Of a stretch of 64,000 nt of DNA, positions 49,272-57,664 are shown piece by piece. The translations under genes were made by a program, and so were the position numbers. This stretch comes from Pseudaminobacter sp047739745. GTDB lineage: Bacteria > Pseudomonadota > Alphaproteobacteria > Rhizobiales > Rhizobiaceae. The DNA is taken from contig NZ_JBLLVA010000008.1 in the NCBI RefSeq assembly GCF_047739745.1, positions 109,691 to 173,690 of the forward strand, given 5' to 3'. Position 1 is the stretch's first letter. Every line of letters starts with the position of its first letter. The notes under the pieces were generated by a model. That model saw only the letters and a program-made list of their open reading frames with translations, did not search any database and was not told where the DNA came from.

Positions 49272-51818
49272 ATGGCGCTCGAAACCTACCGCAAGAAACG
49301 CGACTTCTCCACCACGCCCGAGCCCAAGGGCCGCAAGGCCCGGAAATCCGGCAACAGCTTCGTCATCCAGAAGCACGATGCGACGCGCCTGCACTATGAT
49401 TTCCGCTTGGAGATGGACGGCGTCCTCAAGAGCTGGGCCGTAACCCGAGGTCCGAGCCTTGTGCCCGGGGAGAAACGCCTGGCCGTTCATGTCGAGGACC
49501 ATCCCCTCGAATATGGCGGCTTCGAGGGCACCATCCCGAAGGGCGAATATGGCGGCGGCACGGTGATCCTATGGGATCGCGGCACCTGGACGCCGATCTA
49601 TGACCCCCATAAGGGCTACGCCAAGGGCCACCTTGAATTCGAGCTCAAAGGCGAGAAGCTTTCGGGTCGCTGGCATCTCGTGCGCATGCAGGGCAAGCCG
49701 CGCGAGAAGCGCGAGAACTGGCTGCTGATCAAGGGAGAGGACGAGGCGGCGCGTTCCGAAACCGACCCCGACATACTCGAGGAGCGGCCGGAATCGGTCA
49801 AGACGGGCCGCGTGATCGCCGAGGTCGCCGGCGAAGAACCGGGCTGGTCGTCGAAGACCGGCCGGATTCGCAAGAATGCACGCAGGAGCCGGGCAGCACC
49901 GGCGCGGGAGGAAAGTCCGCCTCCTGATCTCCCCGATGCATCGAAGATCAAGGGCGCCAAAAAGGCCGCGCTGCCCGATTTCGTCGAACCGACGCTGGCG
50001 ACACTGGTTTCGTCGGCCCCCGCAGGGGCGCGCTGGCTCCATGAGATCAAGTTCGACGGCTACCGTTTGCAGGCGCGCATCGAGCCGGGCCGCGTGAAGC
50101 TGCTGACGCGCAGCGGCCTCGACTGGACGAAGAAATTCGGCAAGCAGTTGCTGGGCGCCTTGCAGGAGCTCCCCATAGGCAAGGCCCTGATCGACGGCGA
50201 GCTTGTCGTCGAGACCAGGTCCGGCACTTCCGATTTCTCGGCATTGCAGGCCGACCTCAGCGAAGGCCGTAGCGACCGTTTCCGCTTCTATGTCTTCGAT
50301 CTCCTGTATCTGGATGGCTATGATCTGACCGGGTTGCCGCTGGTTAAGCGCAAGGAATTGCTGGAGCAGATCGTCGGCCACCGGGCAGGCATCATCCGCT
50401 ACAGCAGCCATTTCGAGGAGAACGGCGATCTGGTGCTGCAGCATGCCTGCCGGCTCGGCCTTGAAGGCGTCGTCTCCAAACTGCGCGATGCACCCTATCG
50501 CGCCGGGCGGAGCAAGAGCTGGGTGAAATCCAAGTGCTCGGCGCGGCAGGAATTCGTTGTCGCCGGCTACGTGCCCTCGACCATATCGCGCAAGGCGATC
50601 GGCTCGCTTGTGCTCGGTGTCTACGAAGGCGACAAGCTGCGGCATGTCGGCCGCGTCGGTACCGGATACACGGCAACGGTGGCCGAGGATTTGTTCAGCA
50701 GGCTGGAGCGGATGAGAATTCCTTCGAGCCCGTTCGACGAGCGACTGACCGCGGAGGAAGCGCGGCAGGCCCGCTATGTGCGCCCCGAGCTGGTGGCGGA
50801 AGTCGAATTCCGGGCCTGGACCGCCGACGGCCATCTGCGCCACGCCTCTTTCCGGGGACTGCGAGAGGACAAGCTCGCGCGCAAGATCGTGCGCGAAACA
50901 CCGAAGGCATCGAAGACCATGTCGAAAGAGCAGCGATCGAGCGTGAAGCTCACCCATCCGGACCGGCTTTACTGGCCGGACGAGGGCGTCACCAAAGGCG
51001 GGCTGGCGGACTATTACGCCGAAGTCTGGCCCTGCATCGAACCTTATCTCGTCGGTCGGCCGCTGGCGCTTCTGCGATGTCCGAATGGCATTACCGGAGA
51101 GAAGTTCTTCCAGAAGCACGCTTGGAAGGGGCTGAACCCCAATATCGTGCTGGTGAACGACCCGAAGGACCCGCCGGACGAGCCACTCATCAGCATCAAC
51201 GATCTGGATGGGTTGATCGGTCTGGTCCAGTCGGCGGTCCTTGAAATTCATCCCTGGGGATCGACGGTCAAAAACTGGGAGCGGCCGGACATGATCATCA
51301 TGGACCTCGATCCGGGTGAGAACGTGGATTGGGAAGCCGTCATCGCGGCGGCCGAGGAGACGCGCGACCGCTTGAAGGAGGCGGGTCTTGCGCCCTTCGT
51401 CAAGACATCGGGCGGCAAGGGACTGCACGTGGTGGCGCCGCTCAAGCCGAAGGCGGACTGGGCCGCGGTCAAGACGTTCACCAAGGCGATCGCCGATGCG
51501 ATGGCTGCCGACAGTCCGGATCGTTTCGTCGCCACGATCACCAAGTCGAAACGGGTAGGCAAGATCCTCATAGACTATCTGCGCAATCAGCGCGGGGCCA
51601 CCGCCGTCGCGGCCTATTCGACACGCGCCCGGCCGGGCGCCGCCGTTTCGATGCCCCTGGCCTGGGAAGAACTCAGCCCCGCCATAGGCCCGGCTTATTT
51701 CACCGTGGAAAACACGCCGACGCGGCTGGCCTCTCTGGCGTCCGACCCATGGGCTGACTTCCGTTCGGCTGCCGTCCCGCTAGAAGCTGCCAGGTCGCGC
51801 CGCAAGAATGCGGCCTGA
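49272..51818 (+). CDS. ligD: ATP-dependent DNA ligase LigD
   Basis: The 848-residue multi-domain protein has the 3'-phosphoesterase domain first (RLHYDFRLEMDGVLKSWAVTRGPS, about 35-160). The ATP ligase comes next (active-site Lys260 in HEIKFDGYRLQAR, about 225-540), and the primase/polymerase last (LDPGENVDWEAVIAAAEE, about 555-835). It heals and joins broken ends with Ku. The domain order PE-Lig-Pol is typical of rhizobial LigD. It continues into a small KTSC-domain gene. Confidence 0.96.
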   Translation: MALETYRKKRDFSTTPEPKGRKARKSGNSFVIQKHDATRLHYDFRLEMDGVLKSWAVTRGPSLVPGEKRLAVHVEDHPLEYGGFEGTIPKGEYGGGTVILWDRGTWTPIYDPHKGYAKGHLEFELKGEKLSGRWHLVRMQGKPREKRENWLLIKGEDEAARSETDPDILEERPESVKTGRVIAEVAGEEPGWSSKTGRIRKNARRSRAAPAREESPPPDLPDASKIKGAKKAALPDFVEPTLATLVSSAPAGARWLHEIKFDGYRLQARIEPGRVKLLTRSGLDWTKKFGKQLLGALQELPIGKALIDGELVVETRSGTSDFSALQADLSEGRSDRFRFYVFDLLYLDGYDLTGLPLVKRKELLEQIVGHRAGIIRYSSHFEENGDLVLQHACRLGLEGVVSKLRDAPYRAGRSKSWVKSKCSARQEFVVAGYVPSTISRKAIGSLVLGVYEGDKLRHVGRVGTGYTATVAEDLFSRLERMRIPSSPFDERLTAEEARQARYVRPELVAEVEFRAWTADGHLRHASFRGLREDKLARKIVRETPKASKTMSKEQRSSVKLTHPDRLYWPDEGVTKGGLADYYAEVWPCIEPYLVGRPLALLRCPNGITGEKFFQKHAWKGLNPNIVLVNDPKDPPDEPLISINDLDGLIGLVQSAVLEIHPWGSTVKNWERPDMIIMDLDPGENVDWEAVIAAAEETRDRLKEAGLAPFVKTSGGKGLHVVAPLKPKADWAAVKTFTKAIADAMAADSPDRFVATITKSKRVGKILIDYLRNQRGATAVAAYSTRARPGAAVSMPLAWEELSPAIGPAYFTVENTPTRLASLASDPWADFRSAAVPLEAARSRRKNAA

Positions 51819-51840
51819 TTTCCGATGGTTGGAAGACGGG

Positions 51841-52047
51841 ATGCCGTCGACTTCGATCGCCAGAACGCAGTATGACCCGCAGACGCGGACACTGTCGGTC
51901 TGGTTCGTGGCGAGCGGGAAGCGCTACGACTATGAGGACGTACCTCAAGAAACTTATGCGGCCTTCATGAGAGCGCGATCCAAGGGCAGATTCTTCAATG
52001 CGTTTATCCGTAACCGGTTCAGATATCGATTGATGCCGGCTGCGTAA
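51841..52047 (+). CDS. KTSC-domain protein, 68 aa
   Basis: The protein has the KTSC fold: STSIARTQYDPQTRTLSVWFVASGKRYDYEDVPQETYAAFMRARSKGRFFNAFIR. The domain is found alone or at protein ends; its function is unclear, but it is linked to nucleic-acid repair contexts. ATG 51841 begins the domain; ATG 51808 would overlap ligD. It is convergent with the second ku. Confidence 0.75.
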   Translation: MPSTSIARTQYDPQTRTLSVWFVASGKRYDYEDVPQETYAAFMRARSKGRFFNAFIRNRFRYRLMPAA

Positions 52048-52048
52048 G

Positions 52049-52852
52049 CTATTTTCGCTTTGCGCTCTCCTTGCTGATGCTCTTGCGCAGCGCGTCCATG
52101 ATACTGATCACATTGCTCGGCGGCTCTTCGGCTTCGGCCTTGCTCCTGGCCGGCCGCTTTCTGCCCTTCTTCTTGGCGGCGATGATGTCGAGCAGCCGCG
52201 CCTGGACCGGGTCGCCCGCCATGCTGGGGTCCCACTTCTTGGTGCGCTCGTCGATCAATGTGGTCACCAGTTCCATGAGTTTGGCATCGACCTTGGCGTC
52301 GCCGATCTTGCCGAAATAATCGTTCGGGTCGCGCACTTCGTCGCCATAACGCAAGGTCCAGAGCACGATGCCCTTGTCGCGTGGCTCAAGCATCACCGCA
52401 CGCTCGCGTCGATACATGACCAGGCGCGAAATTCCGACCGTGCCGGTCGAGGCCATGGCGTCCCGGATGACCGAAAATGCCTCCTCGCCGACCGGGTCGT
52501 CCGGCGTGAGGTAGTGAGGCTTGTCGTACCAGATCCAGCCTATGCTGGCGGCATCGACGAACATTTCGATATCGATGGTGCGGGTGCTTTCGAGTCCGAC
52601 CGCCTCCAGCTCGTCATCCTCCAAGAGCACGTAATCGTCTTCACCGCGCGGATAGCCCTTCACCTCATCGTCCTCGTCGACAGGCTTGCCGCTCACCGCA
52701 TCGACATATTGGCTGACGACGCGATTGCCGGTTTTTCGGCTGAGCGTGTGGAAGCGGACCTTTTCGTTCTCGGTGGTGGCCGGCGTCATCGCCACCGGGC
52801 AGGTGACGAGCGAAAGCTTCAGATAGCCCTTCCAGAAAGAACGCGGCGCCAT
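52049..52852 (-). CDS. ku: Second Ku protein
   Basis: This 267-residue Ku (APRSFWKGYLKLSLVTCPVAM, DDYVLLEDDELEAVGLESTRTID, IWYDKPHYLTPDD) ends with a Lys/Arg-rich tail. It shares the bacterial Ku plan with the protein at 48405 but is not a recent duplicate. The two genes converge on the ligD/KTSC end. Multiple Ku genes are a known trait of rhizobia. It has its own GGAAC-N16-CGTT promoter. Confidence 0.94.
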   Translation of the reverse strand: MAPRSFWKGYLKLSLVTCPVAMTPATTENEKVRFHTLSRKTGNRVVSQYVDAVSGKPVDEDDEVKGYPRGEDDYVLLEDDELEAVGLESTRTIDIEMFVDAASIGWIWYDKPHYLTPDDPVGEEAFSVIRDAMASTGTVGISRLVMYRRERAVMLEPRDKGIVLWTLRYGDEVRDPNDYFGKIGDAKVDAKLMELVTTLIDERTKKWDPSMAGDPVQARLLDIIAAKKKGRKRPARSKAEAEEPPSNVISIMDALRKSISKESAKRK

Positions 52853-52908
52853 TGACGTCCCCAACACGGCAAGTTGCGCCCCGGGCGGCGCAGTGCTTTA
52901 GCGGGCAC

Positions 52909-52933
52909 AACGCGGCGCAGGCGCCGATGTTCC
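52909..52933 (-). promoter_or_regulatory. EcfG-type promoter for second ku
   Basis: Minus-strand GGAAC (52933-52929), 16 bases and CGTT (52912-52909), about 57 bases before the start. Confidence 0.7.
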
Positions 52934-52954
52934 CTGTCGGGCCTGACCCGCGAC

Positions 52955-53416
52955 CTATAGACTCAGATTGTCTTCATCTGTCTGGCGGCCGGTGACGCTG
53001 GTGATTTTAATCCGGTAGAAGAGATGCGACGAGCCTGGGGCAACGGGCTGTCGGACAGGTTTCAGGCTGCCAGGTTCCCACCAGTTGGCATGTTTTTCCA
53101 GAAGTGACCAGGCCCGGTCGCGCTCGCGCTTCCAGCCGATCCTGTCGCGTAGTTCCTCATATACGCCGTAAACGACCACGCTTCGCCAATCTCGGCTGGT
53201 CACAAGGTCATCTACCTGAACGCAGACGAGCGGGTTGGCGCGCATCCATTCGATTTTCTGGCCCGGCATCGAGAAACTGTAGAGATGCTGGTCGTCAAAT
53301 GCATAGTGGATCGGCACGGCGTAAGGCTGCCCGTCCTTGCAGCAGGCCAGCCGTGCAACACGGGAAGCGGCCAAAACGGCAATGCAGCCCTCTCGATCGA
53401 TTTCTTTCACGATCAT
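52955..53416 (-). CDS. Pyridoxamine 5'-phosphate oxidase-like flavoprotein
   Basis: The 153-residue split-barrel protein has CIAVLAASRVARLACCKDGQPYAVPIHYAFDDQHLYSFSMPGQKIEWM followed by VCVQVDDL. This is the FMN- or heme-binding PPOX-like family. Members bind flavin, heme or nitroimidazoles; the actual activity is unknown. ATG 53416 has GGAG at good spacing; a longer frame upstream lacks coding features. It is the only plausible gene in the 53.0-53.6 kb stretch. Confidence 0.85.
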   Translation of the reverse strand: MIVKEIDREGCIAVLAASRVARLACCKDGQPYAVPIHYAFDDQHLYSFSMPGQKIEWMRANPLVCVQVDDLVTSRDWRSVVVYGVYEELRDRIGWKRERDRAWSLLEKHANWWEPGSLKPVRQPVAPGSSHLFYRIKITSVTGRQTDEDNLSL

Positions 53417-53605
53417 TGCATATCTCCAACGTTCGAGTGCTACGGGTGCGGCGTTCCAGCCAATATCCCACCACCGCAGAAGAATTCCAAAGCAGCTATC
53501 GAGAGCGTTCAAGCCTTGTTGATTTGACCGTGAGCCGTCCATCTGACGTTTGGGTGCGAAAAGCAGCCGGCGCTGCATGCGATTCGACCACAATAGGAGA
53601 TGGAC

Positions 53606-54061
53606 TTGGCCGAAGCGACCAATACAACACCGGGCGGACGCCTGATCATTCCCGCACTTGGCGGTCTTTACCGCAACCTGCATGAGGGAGCCGAAACCCT
53701 GCTGCGAGTCGTTGCGGGCCTGGCGCTCGTCACACATGGCGCCGTCAAGATCGTCAATCCGTTCGGAGCCATCGAGATGGTCGAGGGCCTCGGCTTCTAT
53801 CCAGGCGCATTCTGGTCGCCGCTACTGGCCGCAACCGAGTTCTTCGGCGGCATTCTTATTGCGCTCGGCCTGCTGACGCGGCCTGCCGCCGTCGCGGCGA
53901 CGATCGTGCTTTTGGTGACGGTCTGGTTTCACTGGATCACCATGGGCCAGGGCTATGGCGGCGCTGAAAAGTCGATTCTCTGGGCGGCGATCTTCATCTT
54001 CTTCGCCATTCGCGGCGGCAACCGGCATTCGGTGGACGCCAGACTCGGCCGCCAATTCTAA
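53606..54061 (+). CDS. DoxX family membrane protein
   Basis: The 151-residue protein has four membrane helices and the DoxX pattern LLRVVAGLALVTHGAVKIVNPFG followed by FWSPLLAATEFFGGILIALGLLTRPAA. Family members are linked to quinol/thiosulfate oxidation or redox stress, but most are uncharacterised. TTG 53606 is favoured because GGAG directly abuts the ATG at 53600. A clear terminator follows. Confidence 0.85.
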   Translation: MAEATNTTPGGRLIIPALGGLYRNLHEGAETLLRVVAGLALVTHGAVKIVNPFGAIEMVEGLGFYPGAFWSPLLAATEFFGGILIALGLLTRPAAVAATIVLLVTVWFHWITMGQGYGGAEKSILWAAIFIFFAIRGGNRHSVDARLGRQF

Positions 54062-54087
54062 CAGCCGTCACGGCTGGTCAGACGAAC

Positions 54088-54118
54088 AGCCCGCCGGATA
54101 GACGCCGGCGGGCTTTTT
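54088..54118 (+). terminator. Rho-independent terminator after doxX-like gene
   Basis: AGCCCGCCGG (54088-54097) pairs perfectly with CCGGCGGGCT (54105-54114), followed by a T run. Confidence 0.85.
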
Positions 54119-54223
54119 CGCTTGCGAGATGCGGCGGAAAGCGCCGTGCTGTGCTCTTTGCCTTTGCCGCGAAACCGACTAATACACGTCCGTTGCGACG
54201 CCTGAGGCATGACGGAGCCAGCC

Positions 54224-55198
54224 ATGACAGAAATCCTGCAGACCCCGAAACTCGTTACCGTTTTCGGCGGATCGGGCTTTGTCGGCCGCCACGTCGTGCG
54301 GGAATTGGCCAGGCGCGGCTATCGGGTGCGTGTCGCCTGCCGGCGCCCGGATCTGGCGGGCCATCTGCAGCCGCTCGGCAATGTCGGGCAGATCCAGGCG
54401 GTGCAAGCCAATTTGCGCGTGCGCTGGTCGGTGGATCGGGCGGTCGAGGGCGCCGACCATGTCATCAATCTGGTAGGCATCCTGGCTGAGACGGGCCGCC
54501 AGAAATTTCCGGCCGTACATGAACTTGGCGCGCGCACTGTAGCCGAGGCGGCTCGCGCGGTCGGCGCCGGGCTCACCCATATCTCGGCCCTTGGCGCTGA
54601 CGCGCGGTCGCCTTCGTCCTACGCGCGCACCAAGGCGCGCGGCGAAAAGGCCGTTCTGGCGACGATCCCCGATGCGGTGATCTTCCGTCCCTCGATCATG
54701 TTCGGCCCGGAAGACGCCTTCTTCAACAGATTTGCCGCCATAGCGCGGCTTTCGCCGGTGCTGCCGCTGATCGGCGGCGGACAGACGCGCTTCCAGCCGG
54801 TCTATGTCGCCGACGTCGCCGAGGCGATCGCGCGCGCGGTCGACGGCACTGTCGCGGGCGGCAGGATTTATGAGCTCGGCGGGCCGAATGTCGCGAGTTT
54901 CAGGGAATGCATGGAGGAGATGCTCGAAGTGATCGGCCGCGACCGCTGGCTGGTAACGGTGCCGTGGTGGCTCGCCCGGTTGCAGGGAGCGATCCTCGGC
55001 AGGCTGCCCGGCAAGCTGCTGACCTCGGATCAGGTGCTCCTGCTGCGCTCCGATAATGTCGTTTCGACGGAAGCGGAAAACGAGCTTCGCACCTTTGCCG
55101 GTCTCGGCATCTTGCCGCAATCGACTGCCGCCATCCTGCCGACCTATCTCTGGCGCTACCGTGCCGCCGGCCAGTTTTCGCGCAAGACCTTCGCCTGA
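54224..55198 (+). CDS. Atypical SDR, complex I NDUFA9-like protein
   Basis: The 324-residue protein has a Rossmann motif VFGGSGFVGRHVVRELARRGY, then VINLVGILAE, TKARGEKAVL and FRPSIMFGPEDAFFNRFA. This is the NDUFA9-like atypical SDR type. Homologues in alphaproteobacteria may assist complex I or act as quinone-related reductases. ATG 54224 has GGAG upstream. It probably forms a pair with the TauE/SafE gene 14 bases downstream. Confidence 0.88.
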   Translation: MTEILQTPKLVTVFGGSGFVGRHVVRELARRGYRVRVACRRPDLAGHLQPLGNVGQIQAVQANLRVRWSVDRAVEGADHVINLVGILAETGRQKFPAVHELGARTVAEAARAVGAGLTHISALGADARSPSSYARTKARGEKAVLATIPDAVIFRPSIMFGPEDAFFNRFAAIARLSPVLPLIGGGQTRFQPVYVADVAEAIARAVDGTVAGGRIYELGGPNVASFRECMEEMLEVIGRDRWLVTVPWWLARLQGAILGRLPGKLLTSDQVLLLRSDNVVSTEAENELRTFAGLGILPQSTAAILPTYLWRYRAAGQFSRKTFA

Positions 55199-55212
55199 GG
55201 CCGCGCGCTAGC

Positions 55213-55980
55213 ATGGAGGCGGTTTCAGCTCTCTTGCCAGCGGACCTGAGCGTCTGGGTTGGTGCGCTGCTGGTGGTGGCGAGCTTCTTCACCTCGGCAC
55301 TGACCGCCGCTTTCGGCGTCGGAGGCGGCCTCGCCATGCTGGCGCTGATGGGCCTGTTCATTCCAGTCGCCGCCCTCATTCCGGTGCATGGCGCGGTGCA
55401 GTTCGGCTCCAACACCGGCCGCGCCTGGCATCAACGCGAAAATGTTCGCATGGAGGTGGCCGGCCCGTTCATAGGCGGCAGCATCATCGGGGCGATTGCC
55501 GGTGTCTTCCTGGTGGTGCAACTGCCAGACAGCCTGCTGAAGCTGGTCCTTGGCGGCTTCATCATCGCCATCGTCTGGTTCAAAATTCCCGGCATAGAAA
55601 GCATCGGCCGGTTCGGGCTGATCGTCTGGAGCGTGTTCCTTGCCGTTCTCAGCATGATGGTGGGCGCCACCGGACCCCTGGTTTCGGCGGTTTTCGCACA
55701 GTTCTTCCGCAACGAGCGCAAGGCGCTGGTCGCGACCCATGCCGCCGCGATGACGGTTCAGCACGCGCTGAAGATCGTGGTGTTCGGACTTGCCGGTTTC
55801 GCCTTTGGCGATTGGTTGCCGCTGGTGCTGCTGATGATCTGCTCCGGCTTCCTCGGCACGATCTTCGGCACAAGGCTTCTTGAGCGCATGCCCGAGGAGG
55901 TGTTTCGGAAGTGGTTCAAGATCGGCATCACCATTCTCGCGCTCGATCTTCTGCGGCGCGGGATAGCCGGCTGGATTTAA
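55213..55980 (+). CDS. TauE/SafE family sulfite/anion exporter
   Basis: The 255-residue membrane protein has about eight helices in two repeats: SALTAAFGVGGGLAMLALMGL with PVHGAVQFGSNTGR, and MMVGATGPLVSAVFAQF with THAAAMTVQHALK. These are the paired motifs of the TauE family. Likely substrates are sulfite or organosulfonates; no sulfonate genes are nearby. ATG 55213 begins the first helix. Confidence 0.88.
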   Translation: MEAVSALLPADLSVWVGALLVVASFFTSALTAAFGVGGGLAMLALMGLFIPVAALIPVHGAVQFGSNTGRAWHQRENVRMEVAGPFIGGSIIGAIAGVFLVVQLPDSLLKLVLGGFIIAIVWFKIPGIESIGRFGLIVWSVFLAVLSMMVGATGPLVSAVFAQFFRNERKALVATHAAAMTVQHALKIVVFGLAGFAFGDWLPLVLLMICSGFLGTIFGTRLLERMPEEVFRKWFKIGITILALDLLRRGIAGWI

Positions 55981-55999
55981 GTCTGGAAACTCAGGCCCG

Positions 56000-56806
56000 T
56001 CAGCCCCAGATCAGCAACGCGGCCAGGCCGATGCCGCCGACGATGAGCCGCCACCAGGCGAAGACCCGATAGCCCTTGCGCGAGACGTAGCCGAGCAGGG
56101 TGCGGACGACAATGACCGCCATGATGAAGGACGCGACGAAGCCCGCCGTTATGATCGGCAGGTCGGCCGCCGACAGGATGTCGCGGTTCTTGAAAAGGTC
56201 ATAGGCGAAGGCGCCGGCCATGGTCGGCATAGCCAGGAAGAACGAAAACTCCGCCGCCGAACGCTTGTCTGCGCCGAGCAGCAGCGAGCCGACAATCGTC
56301 GCGCCCGAACGCGAGGTGCCCGGAATCATCGCCAGGCACTGGAACAGCCCGATCTTGAGGCAGAGTGACAGCGGAAATTCCATCACGTCGTGATATTTCG
56401 GCTTCAGCGCCAGGCGGTCGACGCCGAGAAGCACGAAGCCGCCGATGATGAGCATGATACAGATGAGCATCGGCGATTCGAAGAGCACCGTCTTGATGAA
56501 GCCATGTGCCATCGCGCCGATGACGGCGGCCGGCAGGAAAGCCACCAGAATGCCGAGCACGAAGCGCTGAGTTACGATGTCGCGCGGCAGTTGGGTAGCT
56601 ATTTTCCACAGGCGGGCGGAATAGACCGTCAGGATCGCCAATATGGCGCCGAGCTGGATCAGCACCTCGAAGGTCTTGCCGGTTGATTCGAAGCCGAGGA
56701 AATGGCCGGCCAGCAGGATATGCCCGGTCGACGAAACGGGGATGAACTCGGTCAGCCCTTCGAGCAGGCCAAGCAGAAGGGCTTCCACGATCGTCTGATT
56801 TTCCAT
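56000..56806 (-). CDS. uppP: Undecaprenyl-diphosphatase
   Basis: The 268-residue inner-membrane enzyme recycles undecaprenyl diphosphate for peptidoglycan and polysaccharide synthesis. Typical motifs are LEGLTEFIPVSSTGHILL near the N-terminus and PGTSRSGATIV in the middle. The ATG at 56806 begins the MENQTIVEALLLG N-terminus; an upstream extension lacks support. The gene is divergent from the GST gene. Confidence 0.95.
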   Translation of the reverse strand: MENQTIVEALLLGLLEGLTEFIPVSSTGHILLAGHFLGFESTGKTFEVLIQLGAILAILTVYSARLWKIATQLPRDIVTQRFVLGILVAFLPAAVIGAMAHGFIKTVLFESPMLICIMLIIGGFVLLGVDRLALKPKYHDVMEFPLSLCLKIGLFQCLAMIPGTSRSGATIVGSLLLGADKRSAAEFSFFLAMPTMAGAFAYDLFKNRDILSAADLPIITAGFVASFIMAVIVVRTLLGYVSRKGYRVFAWWRLIVGGIGLAALLIWG

Positions 56807-56971
56807 TGGGCACTCAAGGACGTTGAACGGGAATGTGAAGCGAGGGCATTCGCTTGTCACGGCGCGGAACACCCCCTATAGGTCGTGACGCCTCGACCTC
56901 CCGGGGAATCGTGTGCATAGAAATACCGGCGCGGCCCCAAAATGACCAGCGCGCTTTTTCACCGCAGGACA

Positions 56972-57664
56972 ATGCTGACGCTTTTCCATCACCCCATGTT
57001 CGCTTCGTGCCGTTTCGTTCGCCTCGCATTCGGCGAGTATGGCGAGGAGCTTGCGCTGATCGAGGAGAAGCCATGGGCGCGCCGCAAGGAGTTTCTGCAG
57101 CTGAACGCGGCAGGCACGCTGCCGGTCCTTCTGGCCGAAGGCGACGTGCCCATTGTCGGCGCGAATGTGATTGCCGAATATCTCGATGAAACCCGTGGCG
57201 TACTCAAGCGCGACAAGCGGCTTTTGGCCGAGGACCCGATGGATCGCGCCGAGATACGCCGCCTCGTCGACTGGTACCTGGCCAAGGCCGACAGCGAGGT
57301 GACCCGCCATCTGGTGCGCGAGCGGGTACTCAAGCCGCAGATGCCGAGCGACATGGCCGGCCGTTCGCCCGATTCGGCGGCGATACGGGCGGCACGCGCC
57401 AATATCCGTCAGCACATGAAATATACCAACTGGTTGGCGGGCACCCGTCATTGGCTGGCGGGCTCACGAATAACCTATGCGGATCTTGCCGCCGCCGCGA
57501 CGATCTCGGTGCTCGATTATCTCGGCGAGATCGACTGGAACGGGCATGGCGCGGCGCGAGAATGGTATGCGCGGGTGAAGTCGAGACCGTCGTTCCGCCC
57601 GCTGCTTGGCGACCGCGTGCGCGGCCTCTCGCCGGTATCCCACTATGCGGACCTCGATTTCTGA
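56972..57664 (+). CDS. Glutathione S-transferase family protein
   Basis: The 230-residue protein has the thioredoxin-like N-terminal domain (LTLFHHPMFASCRFVRLAFGEYGEE; cis-Pro in GTLPVLL; VGANVIAEYLDE) and an all-helical C-terminal domain with SRITYADLAAAATI. It may conjugate glutathione to electrophiles; the substrate is unknown. It overlaps queG by 20 bases. Start ATG 56972 was chosen for AGGA; an ATG 30 bases upstream is less likely. Confidence 0.88.
   Translation: MLTLFHHPMFASCRFVRLAFGEYGEELALIEEKPWARRKEFLQLNAAGTLPVLLAEGDVPIVGANVIAEYLDETRGVLKRDKRLLAEDPMDRAEIRRLVDWYLAKADSEVTRHLVRERVLKPQMPSDMAGRSPDSAAIRAARANIRQHMKYTNWLAGTRHWLAGSRITYADLAAAATISVLDYLGEIDWNGHGAAREWYARVKSRPSFRPLLGDRVRGLSPVSHYADLDF

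Noticed and set aside
49569..51428. Antisense open frame of about 619 codons across ligD
   Set aside because: No recognisable domain and no ribosome site. LigD on the plus strand has all three expected domains.
53417..53599. Open frames between the PPOX-like and DoxX-like genes
   Set aside because: Frames have no ribosome site or family resemblance; the stretch is treated as intergenic.
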